Positions 51,511-59,869 of a DNA stretch of 64,000 nucleotides are shown here, piece by piece. The first letter of the stretch is position 1, and every line of letters begins with the position of its first letter. The translations under genes were made by a program, and so were the position numbers. Source of the DNA: Saprospiraceae bacterium (GTDB lineage Bacteria > Bacteroidota > Bacteroidia > Chitinophagales > Saprospiraceae); the NCBI GenBank assembly GCA_016714985.1, contig JADKBS010000001.1, positions 62,001 to 126,000 of the forward strand, in the 5' to 3' direction. Under the pieces are notes generated by a model that worked only from the letters and a program-made list of their open reading frames with translations, did no database searches and was not told the origin of the DNA.

Positions 51511-51894
51511 TCAGCAGCTCAAATTCGGGTTCGGAAAATTATCGCTCTCGTCTTCGCCCGGCCGGTTGGCGAGGCATTTGAAGTCCTTTTCGACAAGGAT
51601 GCGGAGCGAGCCACCGTCTCCGTCGGTAGCAAAGCGGCTGATGTGCTCAAGGCCAATTTCTTGCTCGGAAGCCGCCCAAGTATTGCCGAGGTCGGCGGGC
51701 ACGAGCACCGTAATTTGGTTTTGCTGAAAACTGGTTTGGATTTCAGTGACGGCGTCACGTTTCAAGGTATAAGTCAGTGGAACGCCGGTGCCAAAGTGCA
51801 CAACTTCACTCACCTCCCCGTGCTCGAAGAACTTCGTGACCTCCGACTGCGACAAGCGCAACCGGATGGAACTGCCTGACATCCTGATTTTCAT
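51511..51894 (-). CDS. DUF7009-like small protein
   Basis: A 127-residue protein beginning MKIRMSGSSIRLRLSQSEV, the start of a small family I associate with DUF7009. A beta strand pattern, FGTGVPLTYTLKRD, and LVPADLGNTWAASEQEIGLEH follow; the end carries FKCLANRP with a cysteine-containing tail. It is cytoplasmic and of unknown function. It starts at 51894 because the preceding residues have no family similarity. Convergent with the YD-like gene, 9 bases apart. Confidence 0.65.
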   Translation of the reverse strand: MKIRMSGSSIRLRLSQSEVTKFFEHGEVSEVVHFGTGVPLTYTLKRDAVTEIQTSFQQNQITVLVPADLGNTWAASEQEIGLEHISRFATDGDGGSLRILVEKDFKCLANRPGEDESDNFPNPNLSC

Positions 51895-51972
51895 GTGCCA
51901 ATGCTTGCCAGCGATGGCAATTGGTTGTTGGATGCTCCGCAAAACGGGCTGCCAACAACCAATCCTTTGCCA

Positions 51973-52098
51973 TCAACCGTTTTTCTTAACTTCCAATTTC
52001 TTGGGCTGCGCTGCGCTGTTCGTCTTCTTGTTGCGGGTCTTGCCGTGCGAGCCGCGCCAGATTTTGCCCTTGGTCGTTCTTTTATCTCCTCTTCCCAT
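51973..52098 (-). CDS. 30S ribosomal protein THX
   Basis: A 41-residue, very basic protein: MGRGDKRTTKGKIWRGSHG, then KTRNKKTNSAAQPKK. This matches the THX (S31/PSRP4-type) proteins that sit in the head of the small ribosomal subunit. The N-terminal GRGD.KT.KGKI..GS.GK pattern is diagnostic. The tail is longer and more varied than in Thermus. It is too short for routine gene finding. Confidence 0.85.
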   Translation of the reverse strand: MGRGDKRTTKGKIWRGSHGKTRNKKTNSAAQPKKLEVKKNG

Positions 52099-52453
52099 GT
52101 TTGGTAAGATTTTAAATGATGATGAAATTAGTTTGATTCAAAAGGACGGCAAAAATAAGCGAATTCCGCAAACGGCGCACGGTTAAATACAAACATGCAG
52201 CCGTGTCGTCCAACAAAGGGGTTTCCTGACGCAGGGTTGGGCAGCGAATGCGCTCATTTGATGGGCTGATGAACGAAGACGTCTGCTACTTCCTACCTTC
52301 TCAACTGGCTCCATCCCAATTGGCCTTAAGTGCCCAATGGCTGCGATGGGCGTTACACGGTGAAGAGGAACACCTGGTTCGATGGCTACAGGTGCAATTG
52401 CTGCAAGAACCACTGAACTGCCACTTTTGGGTAGCTGCTGTTGGCAACAGTAT
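52099..52453. other. Intergenic region without convincing genes
   Basis: Contains short open frames on both strands, none with a plausible start, family motif or codon pattern. No repeat or hairpin of note. It leads into an AT-rich segment. Confidence 0.4.
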
Positions 52454-53368
52454 TCATTTTATCAGGTATTCAATCGGTTCAATATATTCAAAATCCGGAG
52501 AGTCCATAAAAAATTGCCTTAACTGCCAAACGTGGCCTGAACCATAGATAAGCAACAATCTTTCTTCTCTGTCAAAATCCGTGAAATCGTAGGCGTTGGC
52601 AAAAATTCTCAAGTTCCTTCTATACCATTTTGCCACACCATCTGCGCCTAAATAATTATCTCCTGCTCCTTCTAATATCAAGTCAGTTAAATATGCCTGA
52701 TGGTCTTTTAGCCTGTTTTTAGGGCTGTTGAGCATAGCTAAATGTTCAGTTAGTGTTTGTACAGTTTTTAATGAGTCACTCAATTCGTAAAACGATTGAA
52801 AATCATAACGAGTACTTTTTTCATATTGCCCTTTTGATTTTAAATAAGCCTCTACGTCATAGTTGTCCCAGTCTAGTTCCACTCCAAACCATTCAGCAGA
52901 AGCATCCGAGCAGTATATCTTTTTGTGTCCCAATTTTTTTGCAAGTTTGAAACCAAGTTGATACACTTCATTACTTTTATCATCTATGCTAAAAGTTCCA
53001 TTGAGATATTTTAGATAACGTTCATTAGCAATACTATCGTCTTTAATTCTGTCCCATTCCACTAGGATTTTAGTTGGTTTATATTCGGCAATTTGCTTTA
53101 AAAGTATTTCCAATTCTTCTTGTCTTTTTCTTTCAAGTATGTTGAAAGCGTATTTAGGCTTATAACTATCCAATCCGGGATTGTGAAAATGGAATACACC
53201 TAAAACCATTGCTTTTGCCTTATGTTTTCCAATGAACACGTCCGGGTCGGAAATTGGATTGGCTTTTTGTTCAAGGTTTTCTTTCTGTTTGGCCTGATAA
53301 TTTTGCATATTGCAAGAAGTCAAGAGTGCTGAAATTATAATTCCAAAAATTATTATTCTGACTTGCAT
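52454..53368 (-). CDS. DUF5694-type lipoprotein
   Basis: A 304-residue envelope protein. The ATG at 53368 gives a lipoprotein signal with lipobox LLTSC; an ATG 39 bases upstream would spoil it. The mature part starts with MVLGVFHFHNPGLDSY, the hallmark of the DUF5694/TraB-like group, and contains KPTKILVEWDR and GSGHVWQLRQFF near the end, in which conserved histidines might bind metal or act in hydrolysis. Function is unknown. It is strikingly AT-rich compared with its neighbours, suggesting recent acquisition. Confidence 0.72.
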   Translation of the reverse strand: MQVRIIIFGIIISALLTSCNMQNYQAKQKENLEQKANPISDPDVFIGKHKAKAMVLGVFHFHNPGLDSYKPKYAFNILERKRQEELEILLKQIAEYKPTKILVEWDRIKDDSIANERYLKYLNGTFSIDDKSNEVYQLGFKLAKKLGHKKIYCSDASAEWFGVELDWDNYDVEAYLKSKGQYEKSTRYDFQSFYELSDSLKTVQTLTEHLAMLNSPKNRLKDHQAYLTDLILEGAGDNYLGADGVAKWYRRNLRIFANAYDFTDFDREERLLLIYGSGHVWQLRQFFMDSPDFEYIEPIEYLIK

Positions 53369-53846
53369 GGAATTCCGATTCCTATAGTGGTAAAAAGTTT
53401 TGTTCATTGTTGCTGTTTTATGTTGTTGCCAACTTACTTATACCCGCTACCCAATAGCGCCTATTACCCCAATTTTGGTGCAATTGCCGCTACTCAGTAG
53501 CGGGTATTTCATCCTGCAAATATCGCCTTTTTCAAAGAGTATCAAAAGGCAAAACGATTTTCGGAGGGCGCAGAGGCGATTCCCCTTTGTATTGGAAATA
53601 GAGCCTATAATTAATTGATTTTCAGTAATTTATAATAAGAACGAGGCAAATCGCATATTCAGCCACCTCTCCAGTCCCCGCAAATCTTACGGTGCGCTGC
53701 ACCTTTTAATGGCAGGTGTGGGGATGAACTCGCGAAGCCATGAACGCTCACTGTGGTGCAGCGCACCCTACTAAGGGCGTGTGGGCTGCAACAATGAAAC
53801 AATTCAACAATGAAGCCATGCAATAATGAAGCCATGCAGCAATGAA
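53369..53846. other. Intergenic region with hairpins and an 8-nt array
   Basis: No gene seen. A 10-bp inverted repeat (tacccgctac/gtagcgggta) spans 53441-53506, and a 13-bp one (ggtgcgctgcacc with its complement) spans 53691-53767. From 53789 a strict period-8 array (caacaatg, aaacaatt, caacaatg, aagccatg, caataatg, aagccatg, cagcaatg) runs into the fdhD stop codon. Confidence 0.6.
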
Positions 53847-54698
53847 TCAGTGCAGCATTATCCGCTCAGGGTAGGTATAGACATTGAACTGGCCGTTGCG
53901 CAGGAAGCCGACCAGTGTCATGCCTGCTTCGTCGGCCAATGCCACCGAGAGGCTCGTGGGAGCACCAACGGCGGCCAGTACGGCGACGCCTGCCAGCGCC
54001 GACTTCTGCACCAGTTCGAAACCCGCCCGACCGCTCACCAGCACGATTTTGTTGTTGAGCGGCAATAGGTTTTGTTGCATCGCAATGCCGATGAGCTTGT
54101 CGAGGGCATTGTGGCGGCCCACGTCCTCACGGGAAAGCAGCAACTGCCCGTTGGCATCAAAAAGGGCAGCGCCGTGCAATCCGCCTGTACAATCGAAGAT
54201 GGACTGCTCTTGCGCCAAAGCGCTGGGCAGGGTGTGCAGCACATCGGCTTGCAGCAGCGGCAATGGTTCGTGGTGTTCCCATTGCCCCTGCACCCGCACG
54301 GCTTCAATACTGGCCTTGCCGCACACGCCACAGGAGGAACTGGTGTAAAAATTCCGCTCCAAGCGCCCCAAGTCCACCACCACATCGTCGTGGAGTTCAA
54401 CCAGCAGCACGTTTTCCCTTGCTTCCTTCCAGCGCACAGTTGGTCGGCTGAATGCACTTATCTGTTCATTGCTTTTGATGATGCCTTCGGTAAAAAGGAA
54501 GCCAAGCGCCAGTTCCTCGTCGTGGCCGGGGGTGCGCATCGTCACGGAGATGGGCTTTTGATGGCGGGCACCGTTTTTGGAAAAGCCCAGCCGGATTTCA
54601 AGCGGCTCTTCCACCACCAAATAGTCATTTAATGGGGAGGCCACCCGCCCTGTTACCCTCGTGATTTCCGTTTTGGCAATGCCAGTTTTGTTTTTCAT
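53847..54698 (-). CDS. fdhD: Formate dehydrogenase accessory sulfurtransferase FdhD
   Basis: A 283-residue protein that transfers sulphur from a cysteine desulphurase to the molybdenum cofactor of formate dehydrogenase. Typical segments: EEPLEIRLG near the start, TMRTPGHDEELALGFLFTEGII, the sulphur-carrier cysteines in SSCGVCGK (Cys123 and Cys126), REDVGRHNALDKLIG, VSGRAGFELVQKSALAGV, and SLSVALADEAGMTLVGF. No formate dehydrogenase gene lies in the window; the enzyme must be encoded elsewhere. Confidence 0.95.
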   Translation of the reverse strand: MKNKTGIAKTEITRVTGRVASPLNDYLVVEEPLEIRLGFSKNGARHQKPISVTMRTPGHDEELALGFLFTEGIIKSNEQISAFSRPTVRWKEARENVLLVELHDDVVVDLGRLERNFYTSSSCGVCGKASIEAVRVQGQWEHHEPLPLLQADVLHTLPSALAQEQSIFDCTGGLHGAALFDANGQLLLSREDVGRHNALDKLIGIAMQQNLLPLNNKIVLVSGRAGFELVQKSALAGVAVLAAVGAPTSLSVALADEAGMTLVGFLRNGQFNVYTYPERIMLH

Positions 54699-54989
54699 TT
54701 GTTAAAAACTGTTAGGAAATGTGCGGTGATGCAATTTTCCACCTCTTGATGTAAACTTCCGAAAGTTTTTTGTGGTTGAGAGAAAAAAGGCAAACCGAAT
54801 GCTTCCCCAAAGCGCCCAAAGATTTTCGTTTATTTCATGAGATTATAATTTGTTTATGGCAGTCGCACCCGGTGGGTGCGACTCTTTTTTTGCCCCAAGG
54901 CCAGCTAAACGGCAATCGAACGACCACGTCCTTCGTTGATGACTCGGCAACCACCTCCGCCCCTTTCTCGTAACTTTGCAAAAACGAAT
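54699..54989. other. Divergent intergenic region with an orphan terminator
   Basis: No protein-coding gene recognised between fdhD and the SdiA-regulated-type gene. It contains the strong terminator at 54861-54890, which faces no visible plus-strand gene. Confidence 0.5.
54861..54890 (+). terminator. Orphan rho-independent terminator
   Basis: A perfect 10-bp stem (agtcgcaccc with gggtgcgact), a 3-base loop and about seven T residues. Upstream on this strand there is no gene for more than 2 kb (fdhD is divergent), so it may end a small RNA starting in the fdhD leader. Confidence 0.7.
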
Positions 54990-55004
54990 TGCTGAACGCC
55001 ACCC

Positions 55005-55045
55005 CAACAATCCAGCAATTCCAACAATCAAACAATCAAATCCAC
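55005..55045. repeat. Degenerate 7-8-nt repeat array upstream of the SdiA-regulated-type gene
   Basis: Units such as ccaacaat, ccagcaat, ccaacaat, caaacaat. It runs to the start codon. There is no obvious inverted partner. Confidence 0.65.
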
Positions 55046-55966
55046 ATGCCACAACTCGTCCTGCTCGGCCTTTTTTCCAGTTGGTTTTCATTTTTCGATT
55101 GGCTGAAAAACCCCTTCAAGCCCAACCATCCGCCGTTCCCCTACCACTTGAATGAGCCGGATGTGGCGTTTGAACTGCCGGAAGAAATCAAGGAGATATC
55201 TGGACTCAGCATCGCTACGGATAGCAACGGTGACCCCAACCTTTTGGCAGCCATCAACGATGAGGCGGGCATTATCTTCTTGTTGGATAAAAATACAGGA
55301 GCCTGTAAATCAAGGATTGCATTCAAGGAGTCCGGCGATTTTGAAGGCGTAGAAATCGTGGGCAACGACGCTTGGGCCATCAAAAGCAGCGGCACGCTTT
55401 ACCAAATCAAGAGCTACCAGCACCCCAATCGCGAAGTGGTGAAGTATAAATCGTTCCTCACCAGCGACAACGACGTGGAGGGCCTCGCCTACGACCCCGC
55501 CAGGAACCGCCTCCTGCTCGGCTGTAAGGGCAAGGGCTTGGACAGCCTTGGCACTCCCCTCAACAAGGCCATTTATGCTTTCGACCTTGCCACCAATACC
55601 GTTTCCAATACCCCGGCCTACCTGCTCACCCTGCCCGATTTGACGGATTTCATACAGAACAGCGGCGAGTTCGAGGCGGAGGAGAAAATGGAGCGCATCA
55701 TCTCCGCCGAACGCACGGAAATCAAATTCAGCCCATCTGGCATTGCCATCCACCCGAAAACAGGTGAAATCTATGTCACCTCCGCCCGTGGCAACACCCT
55801 GCTCATGCTCGACGCCGCAGGTAAAATCCAGCATGTAGAACGCCTAAAGAAGAGCACCCACGCCCAGCCCGAAGGTATCTGCTTCGATGCGGAAGGTGTG
55901 CTCTTTATCGCCAACGAGGGCGGGGACGGTACGCCCGGCAAGGTTTATGGGTTTTATCGGAAATGA
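55046..55966 (+). CDS. SdiA-regulated-domain propeller protein
   Basis: A 306-residue protein. The ATG at 55046 is preferred; the longer frame would add 19 residues encoded by the repeat array. The short hydrophobic start (LVLLGLFSSWFSFF) may serve as signal or anchor. The remainder is a beta propeller of the SdiA-regulated family, with ELPEEIKEISGLSIA, SGDFEGVEIVGNDAWAI, DVEGLAYDPARNRLLL, FSPSGIAIHPKTGEIYV and HAQPEGICFDAEGVLFIANE. Family members are probable extracellular or periplasmic sugar-phosphate or ligand-binding propellers of uncertain function. Confidence 0.82.
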   Translation: MPQLVLLGLFSSWFSFFDWLKNPFKPNHPPFPYHLNEPDVAFELPEEIKEISGLSIATDSNGDPNLLAAINDEAGIIFLLDKNTGACKSRIAFKESGDFEGVEIVGNDAWAIKSSGTLYQIKSYQHPNREVVKYKSFLTSDNDVEGLAYDPARNRLLLGCKGKGLDSLGTPLNKAIYAFDLATNTVSNTPAYLLTLPDLTDFIQNSGEFEAEEKMERIISAERTEIKFSPSGIAIHPKTGEIYVTSARGNTLLMLDAAGKIQHVERLKKSTHAQPEGICFDAEGVLFIANEGGDGTPGKVYGFYRK

Positions 55967-55967
55967 A

Positions 55968-56003
55968 AAAGGCAAAAGCGGGTTTGAACCCACTTTTGCC
56001 TTT
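55968..56003 (+). terminator. Terminator after the SdiA-regulated-type gene
   Basis: A 17-bp stem with one mismatch (aaaggcaaaagcgggtt with its complement), minimal loop, then a T-rich tract. It begins at the stop codon. Confidence 0.75.
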
Positions 56004-56042
56004 GTGCTTTTTACTTCCACTTAGCTTTAGTGAAAAAGGAAA

Positions 56043-56173
56043 GTAACTACTTAGCAGAGGGTGTTTTTTGGGGAAAAATTGAAAATTTTTCCCCAAAAAA
56101 CACCCTCAATGTGGGAGGAGAGAGAAAAAATTTCATTTTTTCTCTCTCCTCCCACACCCTCCTAAATAGTTAC
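56043..56173. mobile_element. MITE-like double-hairpin element, complete copy (F)
   Basis: 131 bp, starting gtaactacttagcagaggg and ending ccctcctaaatagttac, with the two hairpins of the family. Identical 8-base flanks aaaggaaa (56035-56042 and 56174-56181) are a perfect target-site duplication. It sits between the SdiA-regulated-type gene and the helicase gene. Confidence 0.92.
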
Positions 56174-56267
56174 AAAGGAAAGATAAATCAGGCCAGATTG
56201 AATTGCAATTCATTGCTAATCAATGTTTTGCCCATTCATCATCCATCATTTATAACTCATCGTTCAC

Positions 56268-57767
56268 TTAAGCAAATTTCTTCTTCTTAAAAAACGGCTT
56301 GCTGCTGAACTTCCCATTGGACGAGGGCCTTTCCCGGTGGTCATAATAACCGCCTTTCTCTGAGCGGCCCGCCCCTGCTGCAGGCCTTGGGCCACCGTGG
56401 CGCTCCAAGCTGTGCCTGCTTTTGAAGCCGCCCTGGCGCTCTGGCTCCCTGATTTCAGGATAGGCATTGGCGTTGAGGTGTCCACCAAAGTGCAGTTGCA
56501 ACAGCGAGGCAAGCAATTGCTTAGGCTTGCCAGAGTTCAGGATGTCGGCAGCGAGGTCGTAGAATTCTTGTAGCGTCTCGCCTTCGGCGGCAGCGAATAC
56601 CCGCTCTTTCATGGAGTTGCGCTTCAGTTCAATCACCTCTTCACCCCAGGGCAGGCGTCCCCGTTTTACATCGGCCTTGGTCACCTGCTGTACGAGCTGC
56701 AGTTTGCGCCATTCGCCTGGTGCTACGAAGCTGATGGCCTTGCCCGTCTTGCCAGCACGGCCCGTGCGGCCGATGCGGTGTACGTAAGCCTCTGGGCTGT
56801 CCGGCATGTCGAAGTTAATAACGTGCGAGAGGTTGTTGATGTCAATGCCACGGGCCGCTACGTCAGTGGCCACGAGGATGGTCGCATGGCCGCCCTTGAA
56901 TTTGGCGAGTATGCGCTCCCGTTGCACCTGCGTCACGTCGCCATGCAGCGCCTCCACATCGAAGCCGATATCGCTTAGCTTGCCAGCGAGGCGGTCGGCA
57001 CCGACACGGGTGCGGCAGAACACCAGTGCGTAAAATTCCGGCTCTGTCTCGATGAGGCGGTGCAGTGCACGCAGCTTGTCCTTTTCATAGATTTCGTAGA
57101 AAACCTGTTCAACCGTGGTCGCCGATTGCTGCTTCGTAGCAACTTTCACCTCGTCGAAATCCCCCATGAACTTCTGGGCAAGCTTGAGGATGGGGCCGGG
57201 CATAGTGGCCGAGAAGAGCAGCATCCGGCGCTGCTCTGGCACGTGCGTGAGGATGTGTTCGATGTCTTCGACAAAGCCCATGTTGAGCATCTCGTCGGCT
57301 TCGTCTAGCACGACGAACTTCACGTCGTTCAGCTTCAGGGTCTTGCGCTCCAAGTGGTCAATTGCCCGGCCAGGGGTCGCCACCACGATGTCAACGCCCT
57401 GTTTGAGGGCCTTTAGTTGGGTGGCCATGCCTTGGCCGCCATAAACGGGCAGGATGGTGATGTTGCGGTTGCCCTTGAGGCTGTCGAGTTCTTCGCAGAC
57501 TTGGTTGGCCAGCTCACGGGTCGGGGCGAGCACGATGGCCTGTACCTTGCGCAGGCCGGGCGTGATGCGCTCTATGATGGGGAGGCCGAAAGCGGCGGTC
57601 TTGCCCGTACCAGTCTGCGCTTGGCCGATGATGTCACGCTCGCCGTTGAGCAGCAAGGGGATGGTCTGTGCCTGGATGGGCGTGGGGCTTACAAAGCCTT
57701 TTTTGGTAAGGCCACTTAGGATATCGGCACTTAGGCCGAGCTCCGCAAACGTTTGGATGGAATCCAT
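56268..57767 (-). CDS. DEAD-box ATP-dependent RNA helicase
   Basis: A 499-residue helicase with all core motifs: Q motif region (FAELGLSADIL...PTPIQ), I (AQTGTGKT), Ia (PTRELANQV), Ib (TPGR), II (DEAD), III (SAT), IV (ALVFCRT), V (ATDVAARGID) and VI (HRIGRTGRAG). The C-terminal 110 residues are basic and Gly/Arg-rich, as in cold-shock DEAD proteins (DeaD/CsdA type) that help ribosome assembly and mRNA turnover. The start is confirmed by the conserved FAEL beginning. Confidence 0.95.
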   Translation of the reverse strand: MDSIQTFAELGLSADILSGLTKKGFVSPTPIQAQTIPLLLNGERDIIGQAQTGTGKTAAFGLPIIERITPGLRKVQAIVLAPTRELANQVCEELDSLKGNRNITILPVYGGQGMATQLKALKQGVDIVVATPGRAIDHLERKTLKLNDVKFVVLDEADEMLNMGFVEDIEHILTHVPEQRRMLLFSATMPGPILKLAQKFMGDFDEVKVATKQQSATTVEQVFYEIYEKDKLRALHRLIETEPEFYALVFCRTRVGADRLAGKLSDIGFDVEALHGDVTQVQRERILAKFKGGHATILVATDVAARGIDINNLSHVINFDMPDSPEAYVHRIGRTGRAGKTGKAISFVAPGEWRKLQLVQQVTKADVKRGRLPWGEEVIELKRNSMKERVFAAAEGETLQEFYDLAADILNSGKPKQLLASLLQLHFGGHLNANAYPEIREPERQGGFKSRHSLERHGGPRPAAGAGRSEKGGYYDHRERPSSNGKFSSKPFFKKKKFA

Positions 57768-58380
57768 TTTTGAAAAAAAGATTGATGTTTAAATACGGGC
57801 TTGTGGTTTCCAATTTTGCATTCGTAGCTTACTGGACAAGGGGCGAAAAGCCCATTGCGAAGCAAACAAAGCAAGGCATAAACTGGCCGAGATGGCCATT
57901 TGCCATGAAAATGGAACTCAACTTTGTACCCGAAAATTCAGACGTGCGTGAAGGCTAACTAGTCCCGGCATACTCGCAGTAGGCTGGCGATGGGCGAGTG
58001 TGGAGGCGGACTAACACGCTGAATATCAATCTCTTGACAGCCAAATTACTCGCAATAAAGAGACGCCCATAGGCTCTCTTTTCTTCTTCACCTTCAAATA
58101 CCGTCCAAACTTTTTAAACGGTTAAAAAATCAGGTCTGAAACAACCCCAATCAGTGTTTTGTTCGGAGTGTTTTCAAAATCGGTGCAAAGATAAGTTTAA
58201 TCATTTGGTAATCTTGCTGTTTTGTCAATAAATATTTCGTGAACGATTTTCATCGGCCCATCGTTTTGCTCCGCAAAATGGGCTTGTTGGATTTTGAATC
58301 GAAACCATCGGACAATTGTCAGAAGCCCGCTTATCTTCGCCTGTCTGTTTTGGTGAACAAGTTTCACCGCTTTTTTCAAA
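57768..58380. other. Intergenic region of about 610 bases
   Basis: No convincing gene. A 62-codon frame at 57770 lacks protein-like composition. No array or strong hairpin was noticed. A helicase of this type often has a long regulated 5' leader, which may account for part of the space. Confidence 0.4.
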
Positions 58381-59106
58381 ATGAAAATCAATATCCAACT
58401 CACACAATTGCTTTGGGTTTTCTCGCTCCTGCTGCTTGGCTGCAGCAACGACGACCCCATTGCGGAGCAAAACACCAAGGCTCCAAAGCCCGACACCACG
58501 GCCCAAGAGCCTGGTTCAGTCCCTGGTGATAGTGCCAGCCTCCAAAACCTCCTCAAACAGTACGACCCGCCAGGCCGTGACGTGTGGCAAAAACCAGAGG
58601 TGGTCATCGGCAAACTGGGCGACCTAAGCAAAAAGACCGTAGCCGACATCGGTGCAGGGTCTGGGTTCTTTTCCCGCAGGTTGGCGCAACAGGCCAAAAG
58701 GGTCATTGCTGTGGACATTGACCCCCGTTTCATCCATTTTATGGACAGTATCAAAAAAGTGGAGTTGAAACCGGAGTACCAGCAACGCTTTGAGACTCGC
58801 CTTGGCATGCCAAGTGACCCGAAGCTGAAGCCCAACGAGGCCGACATTGTACTGGTGGTGAACACCTATATATACATCCAAGACCGGGTGGCGTATTTGA
58901 AGAACCTGCTCAATGTGTTGCCAACTGGTGGTCAAATTGTTGTCGTGGACTTCAAGAAGAAACGGATGCCCATCAAATACCCTACGGCCAATGTGCGCAT
59001 GGAACTGTACGAGGTGGAGAACGAGTTGGAGGCTGCGGGGTTCTCGAAGATTCAATCGGATGATTGTGCGCTGGATTACCAGTATATCGTGATGGCGACA
59101 AAGTGA
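58381..59106 (+). CDS. Lipoprotein with class I SAM-methyltransferase fold
   Basis: A 241-residue protein. The N-terminus has a lipobox LLLGC (about 16-20), so it should be exported and lipid-anchored. After a Pro/Thr-rich linker comes a Rossmann-like methyltransferase domain (about 65-235): VADIGAGSGFFSRRLA (motif I), VIAVDIDPRFI (motif II), EADIVLVVNTYIYI (motif IV) and GGQIVVVDFKKKRMP (motif V-VI). SAM is cytoplasmic, so either the signal is not used, or the domain has another role. The gene is followed by a strong terminator. Confidence 0.82.
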   Translation: MKINIQLTQLLWVFSLLLLGCSNDDPIAEQNTKAPKPDTTAQEPGSVPGDSASLQNLLKQYDPPGRDVWQKPEVVIGKLGDLSKKTVADIGAGSGFFSRRLAQQAKRVIAVDIDPRFIHFMDSIKKVELKPEYQQRFETRLGMPSDPKLKPNEADIVLVVNTYIYIQDRVAYLKNLLNVLPTGGQIVVVDFKKKRMPIKYPTANVRMELYEVENELEAAGFSKIQSDDCALDYQYIVMATK

Positions 59107-59123
59107 CAATTCCTGTTTCGAAC

Positions 59124-59162
59124 AAAAAGGGCTTTACATCTTCAAGATGTAAAGCCCTTTTT
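59124..59162 (+). terminator. Terminator after the methyltransferase-like gene
   Basis: A perfect 19-bp inverted repeat (aaaaagggctttacatctt with its complement) around a single base, ending in a T-rich tract. Confidence 0.88.
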
Positions 59163-59382
59163 GTTTTGCCTTTGCTCCCCTACATGCGCATCATCATGCC
59201 TTTGAGTGAGCATTGTCACCAACCGCACGGCATTAAAGGTGTTGTTTTGTAGTACAGAAAGAAATTGACAAGATTCATATTTCGGGTGATTAAATAAATT
59301 GTCAGAGCGCCTAAATGGCGCTCTTTTTTAACTAACAACCCAAGTATGAACTACATTGACTCACTGATCAAATTGTTTCGAT

Positions 59383-59688
59383 ATGGAAAACAAAGTAAGT
59401 TTCAAGGAATTGCTCGCAGGTGAAAAGCCCGTATTGATTGACTTCACCGCTTCTTGGTGCGGCCCCTGCCGCATGATGGCCCCGGTGCTCGAGGACGTGA
59501 AAAAACAAATCGGCAATAACGCCACCATTGTAAAAGTGGACATTGACCGCAACGAAGCCTTTGCGGGCAGCATGGGCATTCAAGGCGTACCGACTTTTGT
59601 TTTATTCAAAAAAGGCAAAGAAGCTTGGCGCCACGTGGGCATGATTTCTGGCCCGCAATTGAAAGGCGTTTTGGAGAAATACGCTTGA
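59383..59688 (+). CDS. trxA: Thioredoxin
   Basis: A 101-residue cytoplasmic dithiol oxidoreductase. The active site is WCGPC at 25-29 (ASWCGPCRMM), with the conserved DIDRN, the cis-proline in GVPTF (about 69) and a C-terminal helix. There is no signal peptide. It reduces disulphides in the cytoplasm and may serve as the general thioredoxin or a paralogue; the genome copy number cannot be judged. Confidence 0.93.
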   Translation: MENKVSFKELLAGEKPVLIDFTASWCGPCRMMAPVLEDVKKQIGNNATIVKVDIDRNEAFAGSMGIQGVPTFVLFKKGKEAWRHVGMISGPQLKGVLEKYA

Positions 59689-59869
59689 TTGGTTGACAAA
59701 ACTCACCTTTTTCACTTGCCGTTAGTCAGTTGCATTGCTGGCGATTGCACCCATTTTTGGTGCGAATTATCATTCCCACTTCTCGAATGCTCAAGACATT
59801 GGTAATACAAGATTAGAAACTATTGTCCCCTTGCCACGGCTTGGTCATTTGGGGTAATCCCCCACCACA

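Noticed and set aside
52183..52547. Short open frames on both strands after the THX gene
   Set aside because: No family motif, poor composition, and they overlap each other and the DUF5694 gene.
57770..57958. 62-codon frame upstream of the helicase
   Set aside because: Composition is not protein-like and it starts inside the helicase leader.
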